Below are positions 43,432 through 52,454 of a stretch of DNA of 64,000 bases, one piece after another. The notes beneath the pieces are model-generated. The model saw nothing but the letters and a program-made list of their open reading frames with translations, did no database searches and was not told where the DNA came from. The stretch's first letter is position 1; each line of letters begins with the position of its first letter. The stretch comes from JADGNZ01 sp963715895 (GTDB lineage Bacteria; Acidobacteriota; Thermoanaerobaculia; Gp7-AA8), in contig OY970284.1 in NCBI GenBank assembly GCA_963715895.1, forward strand, positions 1,488,001 through 1,552,000, given 5' to 3'. Made by a program: the position numbers and the translations under genes.

Positions 43432-44595
43432 ATGAAAGTCCACGAGTATCAGGCCAAAGAAATTCTGCGCCGCTACGGTGTGCCGACCCCGCGCGGCATC
43501 GTCGCCGAGAACGCGGATGAGGCGCGCATCGCGGCCAAGGAGCTGGGTGGCCGCGTCGTCGTCAAGGCGCAGATCCACGCCGGAGGCCGCGGCAAAGGCG
43601 GCGGGGTCAAGCTCGCCAAAGACGCCGACGAAGCGGCGGAACTGACGAAGAAGATGATTGGCATGACGCTCGTCACCCACCAGACCGGCCCCGAGGGCCG
43701 CGTCGTCCGGAAAGTACTGATCGAAGAAGCGCTCAACATCGACAGGGAGCTTTATCTCGGCATCACGCTCGACCGCCGCATCGGGATGCCGGTGGTGATG
43801 GCCTCGAAGCAGGGGGGGATGGAGATCGAAGAGGTGGCCGAGCGCGATCCGTCGGCGATCCATCGCGAGCCGATCGACGGCGTTCTCGGCGCACTGCCGT
43901 TTCAGGCACGCGCGGTCGCGAACGCGCTCGGACTCACCGGCGACGCATACAAGAGGTGCGTCGATTTCGTGCAGAAGCTGATGCGCTGCTACATCGACAT
44001 GGACGCGTCGCTGGCCGAGATCAATCCGCTGCTCATCACGAAAGAGGGCGGCGTGCTTGCTCTCGACTGCAAGATGAACTTCGACGACAACGCCTTGTTC
44101 CGCCACAAGGATGTGGTGGAGATGCGCGACCTGAACGAAGAGGATCCACTCGAGGTGGAGGCCTCTCATTTCGGCCTCAACTACATCAAGCTCGATGGCA
44201 ATGTCGGCTGCATGGTCAACGGGGCGGGACTGGCCATGGCCACGATGGACATCATCAAGCTCGCCGGCGGCCAGCCAGCCAACTTCCTCGACGTCGGCGG
44301 CGGCGCGAGCGCGGAGCAGGTCGGAAACGCCTTCCGAATCATCCTTTCGGACAAGAACGTGAAGGCGATCCTCATCAACATCTTCGGGGGCATCATGCGC
44401 TGCGATCGTATCGCCGGGGGCGTCGTGAGCGCGTCGCGCGAAGTGGGGCTGCCGGTGCCGGTGGTTGTGCGGCTGGAAGGAACGAACGTCGAGCTGGGGA
44501 AGGAGATCCTGGCCAAGTCAGGACTCCCGTTGATCACCGCCGACGGAATGTGGGACGCGGCAACCAAAGTCGTCGCCGCGGCGCAAGGGAAATAG
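43432..44595 (+). CDS. sucC: succinyl-CoA ligase (ADP-forming) beta subunit
   Basis: 387 aa, standard length. ATP-grasp domain (VVKAQIHAGGRGKGGGVK; EINPLLITKEGGVLALD) and C-terminal CoA-ligase domain with NIFGGIMRCDRIAGGV. ATG 43432 is fixed by the conserved MKVHEYQAKEILRRYGVPTP. It works in the TCA cycle and lies 3 bp before sucD. Confidence 0.97.
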   Translation: MKVHEYQAKEILRRYGVPTPRGIVAENADEARIAAKELGGRVVVKAQIHAGGRGKGGGVKLAKDADEAAELTKKMIGMTLVTHQTGPEGRVVRKVLIEEALNIDRELYLGITLDRRIGMPVVMASKQGGMEIEEVAERDPSAIHREPIDGVLGALPFQARAVANALGLTGDAYKRCVDFVQKLMRCYIDMDASLAEINPLLITKEGGVLALDCKMNFDDNALFRHKDVVEMRDLNEEDPLEVEASHFGLNYIKLDGNVGCMVNGAGLAMATMDIIKLAGGQPANFLDVGGGASAEQVGNAFRIILSDKNVKAILINIFGGIMRCDRIAGGVVSASREVGLPVPVVVRLEGTNVELGKEILAKSGLPLITADGMWDAATKVVAAAQGK

Positions 44596-44598
44596 CCG

Positions 44599-45501
44599 AT
44601 GGGCATCTGGGCAGACAAGAACACACGGGTAATCGTTCAAGGCATCACCGGACGCGAGGGAACGTTCCACGCCATCCAGTGCCGCGACTATGGGACGCAG
44701 GTCGTCGGTGGAGTGACGCCTGGCAAAGGCGGCACGACCCATGAGGGCTTCGCCGTCTTCAACAGCGTTCGCGAGGCGCGGGAGAAGGCGGGGGCGAACT
44801 GCTCGCTGATCTTCGTGCCTCCGCCGTTCGCGGCCGACGCAATCATGGAGTCGGCGGATGCCGGCATCGAGTTGGTCATCTGCATCACGGAAGGCATTCC
44901 GGTAAACGACATGATCCGGGCCCACGACTTTCTTCGGAAGTCGAATGCGCGCGCTCTCATGGCGGGGGCGATGCCGTCGCGTCTCATCGGTCCAAACTGT
45001 CCCGGCATCATTACGCCGGGTCAGGCCAAAATCGGCATCATGCCGGGCCACATCCATAGCCCCGGCCCGGTCGGCATCGTGTCGCGCTCGGGGACGCTGA
45101 CCTACGAAGCGGTCGGACAGACGCGTGGGATCGGCCAATCGACGGCGGTCGGCATCGGCGGCGATCCGCTGCCGGGTACGAACTTCATCGACTGCCTGGC
45201 CGCGTTCGAGAACGATCCCGCCACCGAGGTCATCATCATGATCGGCGAGATCGGCGGTTCGGCCGAGGAGGAAGCGGCGGCCTTCGTGAAGGACAATGTG
45301 ACCAAGCCGGTGGTCGCCTTCATCGCCGGCCAGACCGCGCCGCCAGGCCGCCGCATGGGCCACGCCGGCGCCATCGTCAGCGGCGGCAAAGGGACGGCGT
45401 CGGAGAAGATGGCCACCCTGAAAGCGGCGGGGATCCACGTCGTCGAAGCGCCGAGCGAGATGGGATCGAAAGCGGCGGAGGTCTGGAAGGGTAGGAGGTA
45501 G
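44599..45501 (+). CDS. sucD: succinyl-CoA ligase alpha subunit
   Basis: 300 aa. CoA-binding Rossmann domain (VIVQGITGREGTFHAIQC) and the phospho-histidine loop GHAGAIVSGGKGTASEK. Together with SucC it interconverts succinyl-CoA and succinate with NTP formation. Followed by a convergent toxin gene 3 bp away. Confidence 0.97.
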   Translation: MGIWADKNTRVIVQGITGREGTFHAIQCRDYGTQVVGGVTPGKGGTTHEGFAVFNSVREAREKAGANCSLIFVPPPFAADAIMESADAGIELVICITEGIPVNDMIRAHDFLRKSNARALMAGAMPSRLIGPNCPGIITPGQAKIGIMPGHIHSPGPVGIVSRSGTLTYEAVGQTRGIGQSTAVGIGGDPLPGTNFIDCLAAFENDPATEVIIMIGEIGGSAEEEAAAFVKDNVTKPVVAFIAGQTAPPGRRMGHAGAIVSGGKGTASEKMATLKAAGIHVVEAPSEMGSKAAEVWKGRR

Positions 45502-45504
45502 GGG

Positions 45505-45924
45505 TTACGCGGACCAAGGGTTGATCAACTCGATACCAAGCCCTTCGAAGTGGCGGATGTTGCGTGTGGCGATGGTGGCTTTGCGGGCCGCAGCGATGCC
45601 GGCGATCTGCGCGTCGCGGATCTCAATCGTTCTGCCCAACAGGCGGCGTCCGGCCGCCAAACGCCCCGCAGCCTGCGCGGCGGACTCTTCGAAAGCAATC
45701 ACGCGGCCGTCGAAATCCTCTTCGAGAGCGCTTCTGAAAGCTTTCTCCAGCGATTGACGGCGCCTGCCAAATGCAAGGATCTCGATGCCGAAGCGAATCT
45801 CATAGACAGTGATCGACGTTGTCCATATCGACTCCGGCGGTTGTGTATCGAGCCACGACACGACCGGCGGATCCGGCTCCGGCCTCATGAAGGCAGAAAG
45901 CACGTTTGTGTCGAGCAAGATCAC
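45505..45924 (-). CDS. PIN-domain toxin, FitB/VapC type
   Basis: 139 aa. The first acidic residue is in MILLDTNVLSAFM (Asp5), the second in TSITVYEIRFGI (Glu), and the third in IEIRDAQIAGIA, followed by TRNIRHFEG. These form the Mg-dependent RNase site of PIN toxins. Start overlaps the antitoxin stop by 4 bp, the usual order antitoxin then toxin. The final residues (LINPWSA) are typical of FitB-like members. Confidence 0.92.
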   Translation of the reverse strand: MILLDTNVLSAFMRPEPDPPVVSWLDTQPPESIWTTSITVYEIRFGIEILAFGRRRQSLEKAFRSALEEDFDGRVIAFEESAAQAAGRLAAGRRLLGRTIEIRDAQIAGIAAARKATIATRNIRHFEGLGIELINPWSA

Positions 45925-46172
45925 GGATCATCAAAGTCCGCAGGCTCGGCCGGATAACCGCGCAACTCAGGGATGTCTTCTTTGAGCCCGATGCCGCGAA
46001 AGCGAGCCGCGAGGCGTGTTCCCAACCCTGATTGCGGGGCGCCCTCTGTTTTGACCGCGTCTCGAAGGATCTCGCGAACTTCTTCCTCCGTGCTCCGACC
46101 ATGGCGGCGCGCACGCTTCTGCAGCTTTTCCTTCACATCGTCGTCGACCTGCCGAACCAGAAGTTGAGCCAT
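45921..46172 (-). CDS. FitA-like ribbon-helix-helix antitoxin
   Basis: 83 aa. The N-terminal RHH DNA-binding domain (LLVRQVDDDVKEKLQKRARRHGRSTEEEVREILRDAV) matches FitA, with a C-terminal tail (ELRGYPAEPADFDDP) that should plug the toxin active site. It is expected to neutralise the PIN toxin and repress the pair. Confidence 0.92.
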   Translation of the reverse strand: MAQLLVRQVDDDVKEKLQKRARRHGRSTEEEVREILRDAVKTEGAPQSGLGTRLAARFRGIGLKEDIPELRGYPAEPADFDDP

Positions 46173-46205
46173 CGCTGTTGAATGATATCACGATAGCGTC
46201 GTTAC

Positions 46206-46901
46206 CTACTGCTGCAACACCTCCACCTCTCCGCTCTCAAGTTTGTAGTACGCCACGATCAGCCCGACGCGTTTATCGAGCACGGCCTTGCGGATCACTG
46301 TGCTGTGCGCGAGCAGGTATGCAGCCGAGCTGCGGGCGTTGGCTTTGACGCCTCGTTCCACGCGTTCCTTCTCGGTCCATGACGGAAGGTCGATGAACGA
46401 CTCCCGTATCCGTTGCACGAGCGAGATGAGGCTCGGTGTCGGTGGATCGTCGGTCTTGAGGGCCGCGATGACGGCGCCGCAATCCTCGTGTCCCATGACC
46501 ACGATCAACTTCGTCCACTTTTTGTCGATGGCGTACTCGATGCTGGCGATCTCGAATGGATCGGCCACATTGCCGGCCACCCGGACCACGAAGAGGTCGC
46601 CGACGGTGCGGCCAAAGATCAGTTCCGGCGGCACGCGGCTATCCGAGCACGAGAGGACCGTTACCGGCGGATCCTGTTCCTTGGCGGTGTCTTTGCGTGC
46701 GCCGTCGATGTTCGTGTAGGGAAGCGCGCCACGCTTATACCTGACGTTTCCCCTCATCAATTGGGTCCAGAGCGAAGCAGGAGTGAACGGCTCCTGGAAC
46801 TCTTTCGGAAACGGCGGCGGCTGAATGCCCTGGGCACCGAGCGGCAGCGCCATCCCCAGAACGACTAGAAAGACGAAGAGAATCGATACGGAACGACGCA
46901 T
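46206..46901 (-). CDS. beta-class carbonic anhydrase with signal peptide
   Basis: 231 aa. Zinc ligands appear in VLSCSDSRVPPE (Cys, Asp/Arg dyad) and VVMGHEDCGAV (His, Cys), the canonical beta-CA set. Residues 1-28 (MRRSVSILFVFLVVLGMALPLGAQG) form a signal peptide, so the enzyme acts in the periplasm. Most bacterial beta-CAs are cytosolic. An in-frame ATG seven codons upstream (46922) is an alternative start. Closely follows the SDR gene on the same strand. Confidence 0.93.
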   Translation of the reverse strand: MRRSVSILFVFLVVLGMALPLGAQGIQPPPFPKEFQEPFTPASLWTQLMRGNVRYKRGALPYTNIDGARKDTAKEQDPPVTVLSCSDSRVPPELIFGRTVGDLFVVRVAGNVADPFEIASIEYAIDKKWTKLIVVMGHEDCGAVIAALKTDDPPTPSLISLVQRIRESFIDLPSWTEKERVERGVKANARSSAAYLLAHSTVIRKAVLDKRVGLIVAYYKLESGEVEVLQQ

Positions 46902-46923
46902 GGAGGGACCCCCTCTGTTCATT

Positions 46924-47538
46924 CTAACGCCGCGTGATCACGATCTCGCTGATATCTACCGGGCGGCTGACGGCGTCGACGATCGTTGCCGCGACATCGT
47001 CCGGATCCATGAAGCCCGGGCGCGGCTCAGGCCAGAACGGCGTGTTCATCCCGCCAGGAGCGACTGCGATGATTCGCGCCTTCGTCCCTTTGGCCTCGGC
47101 TTTCAGTGATTCGGTGTAGCCGCGCGCCCCCCATTTCGCCGCGCAGTAAACGCTCTCGTTCGCCTTGCCGGTCAGCGCCGCGGTGGAGAGGACGTTGACG
47201 ATCGTGCCGCCGTGTTCCTTGAACCGCGGAAAGAGGACTTTGCAGAAATTGATGGTGGCGATGAGGTTCGCGTCGATGATGGCCGCGATCGTCTGTTCAT
47301 CGTAGGAACCGGCCGGGCCGAAGACTCCGATACCGGCACAGTTGACGAGAAGGTCGATCGCGCCGAGCCGCTCCGCGGCTTCGACGGCCCGAAGTGCTGT
47401 CTCCCGTTTCGCGGCGTCGCCGGATATGTCTGCGGTGGAACGGCGCGCCACGCCGACTACGGACGTGCCTTGTTCGCGCAGCCGTTGTGCGATCGAGAGC
47501 CCCAGACCGCTGGATGCTCCGGTGACGATGGCGACCAT
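46924..47538 (-). CDS. short-chain dehydrogenase/reductase
   Basis: 204 aa. TGASSGLG cofactor loop near residue 6, NCAGIG, catalytic Ser (VLSTAA) and YCAAKWG, ending DISEIVITRR. It is shorter than typical SDRs (about 250), as in the YciK/NADP(H)-type short members. The start at 47538 places the first beta strand at residue 1 (MVAIVTGA). Substrate unknown. Confidence 0.9.
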   Translation of the reverse strand: MVAIVTGASSGLGLSIAQRLREQGTSVVGVARRSTADISGDAAKRETALRAVEAAERLGAIDLLVNCAGIGVFGPAGSYDEQTIAAIIDANLIATINFCKVLFPRFKEHGGTIVNVLSTAALTGKANESVYCAAKWGARGYTESLKAEAKGTKARIIAVAPGGMNTPFWPEPRPGFMDPDDVAATIVDAVSRPVDISEIVITRR

Positions 47539-47555
47539 GCCGAGGAGTGTAGCCG

Positions 47556-49493
47556 TCAATACCAGTCCAGCCATCGATCATCGAGCAACAGCCGTTCGCC
47601 GCGGCCATCGATGATCTCCACCTGAACGTCGGTCTTTGGCTTGATGTTCGTCGGACGGGAGGCAAATTCGCGGATATACGCCGGTTTCGTCGTGGCGTCG
47701 TACCAGCGATACCAGCGGCTGGTGGCAGGATCGGACTTCAGAGTCGCCGAAAGACGGACCCTCCCATTTTCGAAGAGCAGGTTCACTTCGCGGATGCCGA
47801 AGGGTGAGAGTGCCACGCCCGAGAAGGTGGCCGGTCCCTTGAGCGTCTCGTGACCGGTCGGGAGAAGGAGGGCGCCGAAGGTGTCCTGGTTGTATGTGGC
47901 GTGCCCGCCCAGCATTGCCCGCAGCTCGGGGGAATCGCCGCGCACGCCGACGCGAAACAGCCAGTCGCCGCTGACGCCGCCGTCAAACCGGCGCAGGAGA
48001 CCGAGCCGGCCGGCGTCGACCATCGTTCCCAGCCATGAACGTCCAGCCGCATCGAGCGAATCGGCGTGGACGACCACGTGCGTGACGCCGATACGGGCCA
48101 GCTCCGGCACGAGGTCATCCGACCATTGTTCGCAGAGACTGGCGAGGCGCGTATACTCCGGCGGATCGAAGCCGGAGACCCCGTTGACGATCGGTCGGTG
48201 ATGCACGGTGGCGCGCAACATCACCTCGTATTCATTCTCCTGCACGATCGGCAGCTCGGCCATCGCGTGCGGACGTGCGCCGGCCGCCCAGCGGTCGACG
48301 GGACGTTCTCCGGCCGGGGCCATGTACCAGCGCATTGACTGATGCAGCTCGACGAGGAAAGCGAGGGCGATGACGATGCCTGCCCACGCCGTGCGCCGTG
48401 TGATCGCCGCAACCGCGATGGCGATCAGTAGCGCCAGTCCGACATGGGAGATGAGCGCCCATCGTGCCGGCACGCGGACCGCGCGAAATCCGGGGACGTA
48501 GGTGAAAAAGAATCGATAGAAGGGCGTGCGCAGTCCGAGCGAACCGATGAATCCGAGGATCACCCACGACCACGCCAGAGTCAGCGGCTTCCACTCGCGC
48601 GAAACGAAGGCCACCACTGCCAGACAGAGCGCGAGCGCGCCCGGGAAGAGCCGTCGCTCGGGATCAACCTTGGGATCGTTGATGGTCGGATAGGGGCGCC
48701 AGGCGAAATTGTTTAGCAGCCAGTCGTGTGGCTCCGCGGAATGGTCCATCGTTTCGTCCCACGACCGCTCCATCCCGTACAGCTTCGAGGCGGCGCGGTA
48801 GGGGTAGAGGAACGGGACGAGGACGAGCATCGCCACCGCGCCGGCAACGGCGATGCGGGCGAGCGGCGGCCGGAGGATGGCAATCGTCATCACGATGGCC
48901 ACGCTGCCGAAGAGGAAGAAGTGAACGTTGGACAATCCGCTCCAGAGGAATGCCACGCCGAACCAGACGGCGTGGCGCCAGTCCGGTTTGCGCGAATAAC
49001 GAACGAGCGCGTAAAGCAGAAGAGGCAGCGTGCCGGCCCAGACATACTGGACGTGCGATGCGTGCGTGAACCGGTAAGGGAGGAAGGCGTAGAAGATGCC
49101 GGCCGCGATCGCACCCCACATGCTGCCGGTGATCTCGCCGGCGAGAAGGTACGCGCCAACGCCGCACAGCGTGTAGCCGAGCAGCATGGCCACGTTGTAC
49201 GCCGCGAGCGGGGTGACGCCGGCGGCCCGCAGCGGAAAGAGGACGACGGCGATTCCGTAGAGGTTTTCGCTGAATGCCAGCGAGTACTTCGCCGGATAGA
49301 AGATGTTGGCCTGGAACAGCCGCCCGGGCTGGTGAAATGTGGCATGCCAGTCCCAGTCGAGCACCCAGGTGTTGATGTAGGGGTCTCCGGGATAGGCGAC
49401 GGCGCGGCCGATGTTCGGCAACAGCGGCCAGGTTATGACGATGGCCAGAAGCGCGAAGAGGAAGACGGCGGCGGCGTGCTGCTTCGGCGTCAC
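47556..49493 (-). CDS. polytopic membrane protein, GT-C glycosyltransferase-like
   Basis: 645 aa with 11-12 transmembrane segments in residues 1-400. An early loop holds acidic residues (YPGDPYINTWVLDWDWH), and a soluble C-terminal domain follows (about 410-645). The arrangement resembles PMT/YfhO-type GT-C enzymes that use lipid-linked sugars, with the acidic first loop in the expected place. No specific family could be named. The last residues are WY-rich (DDRWLDWY). Confidence 0.75.
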   Translation of the reverse strand: MTPKQHAAAVFLFALLAIVITWPLLPNIGRAVAYPGDPYINTWVLDWDWHATFHQPGRLFQANIFYPAKYSLAFSENLYGIAVVLFPLRAAGVTPLAAYNVAMLLGYTLCGVGAYLLAGEITGSMWGAIAAGIFYAFLPYRFTHASHVQYVWAGTLPLLLYALVRYSRKPDWRHAVWFGVAFLWSGLSNVHFFLFGSVAIVMTIAILRPPLARIAVAGAVAMLVLVPFLYPYRAASKLYGMERSWDETMDHSAEPHDWLLNNFAWRPYPTINDPKVDPERRLFPGALALCLAVVAFVSREWKPLTLAWSWVILGFIGSLGLRTPFYRFFFTYVPGFRAVRVPARWALISHVGLALLIAIAVAAITRRTAWAGIVIALAFLVELHQSMRWYMAPAGERPVDRWAAGARPHAMAELPIVQENEYEVMLRATVHHRPIVNGVSGFDPPEYTRLASLCEQWSDDLVPELARIGVTHVVVHADSLDAAGRSWLGTMVDAGRLGLLRRFDGGVSGDWLFRVGVRGDSPELRAMLGGHATYNQDTFGALLLPTGHETLKGPATFSGVALSPFGIREVNLLFENGRVRLSATLKSDPATSRWYRWYDATTKPAYIREFASRPTNIKPKTDVQVEIIDGRGERLLLDDRWLDWY

Positions 49494-49598
49494 GACAGCG
49501 ATGATAGCGGTCGAAGGACTATCCGCAGGTGACGCAGATGGGACGCGGATTCAATTCGATCTTATCTGCGCACATCTGCGGATGGGTCCTCCTCCGTC

Positions 49599-50948
<1,350 letters not shown>

Positions 50949-50976
50949 TTGTGTCCGTTCCTGTCAGAGTATTTGT

Positions 50977-51906
50977 TCAGCTCTGACGCTCGGACAGAGG
51001 TGAAGCAGTGCTCGATCTAACGGGGCGGAGGTGGCAAAAATTGCTCAGCGCCGGAATGAACGGCTTGCTGATCGCCTTCCCCTCCCCATCGAAGAATCGG
51101 ATCGTCATCGTATGGTCGTCCAACTCCACCACGGCGAAGCCGAGTTGCGGGGTGGCCTCGGAGGGGAAGAGCGTCTTCGCGTGCGGGATGACCGGAGGGA
51201 CAGGATCGGAGCCGGCGCCGCTGATCAGGAATCGTGGATAACCGTCGATCAGCTCCAGATGATGGTCATGGCCGCAGATGTAGAGGTCGACCTTTGCGCG
51301 CTTCATCAGCGGCTCCAGTGTGACCATCCGGCGATGCTCGGCGCGCGGGAAGTGGCCGTGATAGCCGGAGGAGACGATCGGATGATGGCCGGCGGCGATA
51401 CGCCAGATCGTCTTCGGTGTGGTGAAGCTGTGACGTACCGCATCGGCCGCGTCGTTGCTGCGGCCGCCGGCGTACGGCGTCGTGTCGAGCATCAGCAGTT
51501 CGGCGAGCCTTGATTCGACGACGTACTGCCTTGCCGGAAACTGCCAGTGCGGGACCGCCGTCGAAGCGATCTGGGTGTCGGGCACCGACTTACCGCAGAA
51601 GTCGTGGTTGCCCAGCACGGGAAACAGCGGCACGCCGACCTGGCTTAGCGCCCGGACGCGGCTCCACTGCGGATCGGCGGCCGACATCGGTCCGCACGGA
51701 TAGAAGGCGTCGCCGGTGATGATGATGGCATCCAGCGGCGTGCGGGCGTGCAGTTGCGCGATTCCCCGGGCCACGCGGTCCGATCCTTCGCCTGTATCGC
51801 CGACGACGGCGATGCGCAGCACGCCGGCGTGGGGAGCGAGGGCCACGTGCGGGAGCGGCTTGCTGAGCAGAAGTGCCGCGAGGAGCAGATAGACTGTCGT
51901 GATCAT
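50977..51906 (-). CDS. secreted metallophosphoesterase, purple-acid-phosphatase-like
   Basis: 309 aa with a signal peptide (MITTVYLLLAALLLSKP). Calcineurin-type metal motifs are in order: GDTGEG, GDAFYPCG, GNHDFC, AAGHHPI and CGHDHHLE. The layout resembles tartrate-resistant acid phosphatase. Its ATG (51904-51906 on this strand) shares bases with the ATG of the divergent tautomerase gene. Confidence 0.9.
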   Translation of the reverse strand: MITTVYLLLAALLLSKPLPHVALAPHAGVLRIAVVGDTGEGSDRVARGIAQLHARTPLDAIIITGDAFYPCGPMSAADPQWSRVRALSQVGVPLFPVLGNHDFCGKSVPDTQIASTAVPHWQFPARQYVVESRLAELLMLDTTPYAGGRSNDAADAVRHSFTTPKTIWRIAAGHHPIVSSGYHGHFPRAEHRRMVTLEPLMKRAKVDLYICGHDHHLELIDGYPRFLISGAGSDPVPPVIPHAKTLFPSEATPQLGFAVVELDDHTMTIRFFDGEGKAISKPFIPALSNFCHLRPVRSSTASPLSERQS

Positions 51907-52279
51907 GCCGCTGGTGAAGATATACGCAACTACGAAGAATGACGCCGAGCTACGGGCGATCGGCGACGGGGTTCACGACGCGCTGGTCGCACAGGCCAAC
52001 GTTCCCGCCGACGATCGCTTCCAGATCCTGAATCGCCTCGATCGTGACCTGATCGTTGCACATCCGTCTTACGGGGGTGTGAGCCGGTCCGAAGACGTCG
52101 TCATCATTGAGATAACTCTGAACGCAGGGCGCACGGTGGAGATCAAAAAGAACCTGTATGCCGACATCGCCCTGCGGCTGGAAGGACTTGGAGTCAGGCC
52201 TGACGACGTGCTGGTCTCGCTGATCGAGGTGACGAAGGAGAACTGGTCGTTCGGGGGCGGCCGGGCCACCTACGCGTAA
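51905..52279 (+). CDS. tautomerase superfamily protein (MSAD-like)
   Basis: 124 aa. After Met removal Pro would be the N-terminal catalytic residue (MPLVKIYATT). The C-terminal ENWSFGGGRATYA matches the malonate-semialdehyde decarboxylase/tautomerase signature. ATG 51905 is preferred over GTG 51899 because only it exposes the proline. The physiological substrate is unknown. Confidence 0.88.
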   Translation: MPLVKIYATTKNDAELRAIGDGVHDALVAQANVPADDRFQILNRLDRDLIVAHPSYGGVSRSEDVVIIEITLNAGRTVEIKKNLYADIALRLEGLGVRPDDVLVSLIEVTKENWSFGGGRATYA

Positions 52280-52454
52280 AAGCCCGGTTTTCCGGGGGGC
52301 AGTTTGCTAGAATGCGCCGCCGCACTGGTCTGTTGTGGGCTCCCGCGTGACCTGAGTCCCGGTTCGCACGTCAATAGGTCGACAGGCTGCAAATGCTCCC
52401 GATGCGTGGCTGACTGAGTCTCAGTCTGTCCACGAGCCTCACCAGACAAAAACT
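52280..52454 (+). promoter_or_regulatory. upstream region of bamA with GACTGAG-T-CTCAGTC palindrome
   Basis: Directly after the tautomerase stop, CCCGG-TTTT-CCGGG (52283-52296) could end its transcript. A TAGAAT hexamer (52308-52313) is a candidate -10 for the bamA operon, though the -35 is poor. A perfect 7-bp inverted repeat with a 1-nt centre (52412-52426) stands 28 bases before the bamA ATG, where a repressor or a small hairpin in the leader could act. Confidence 0.45.
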
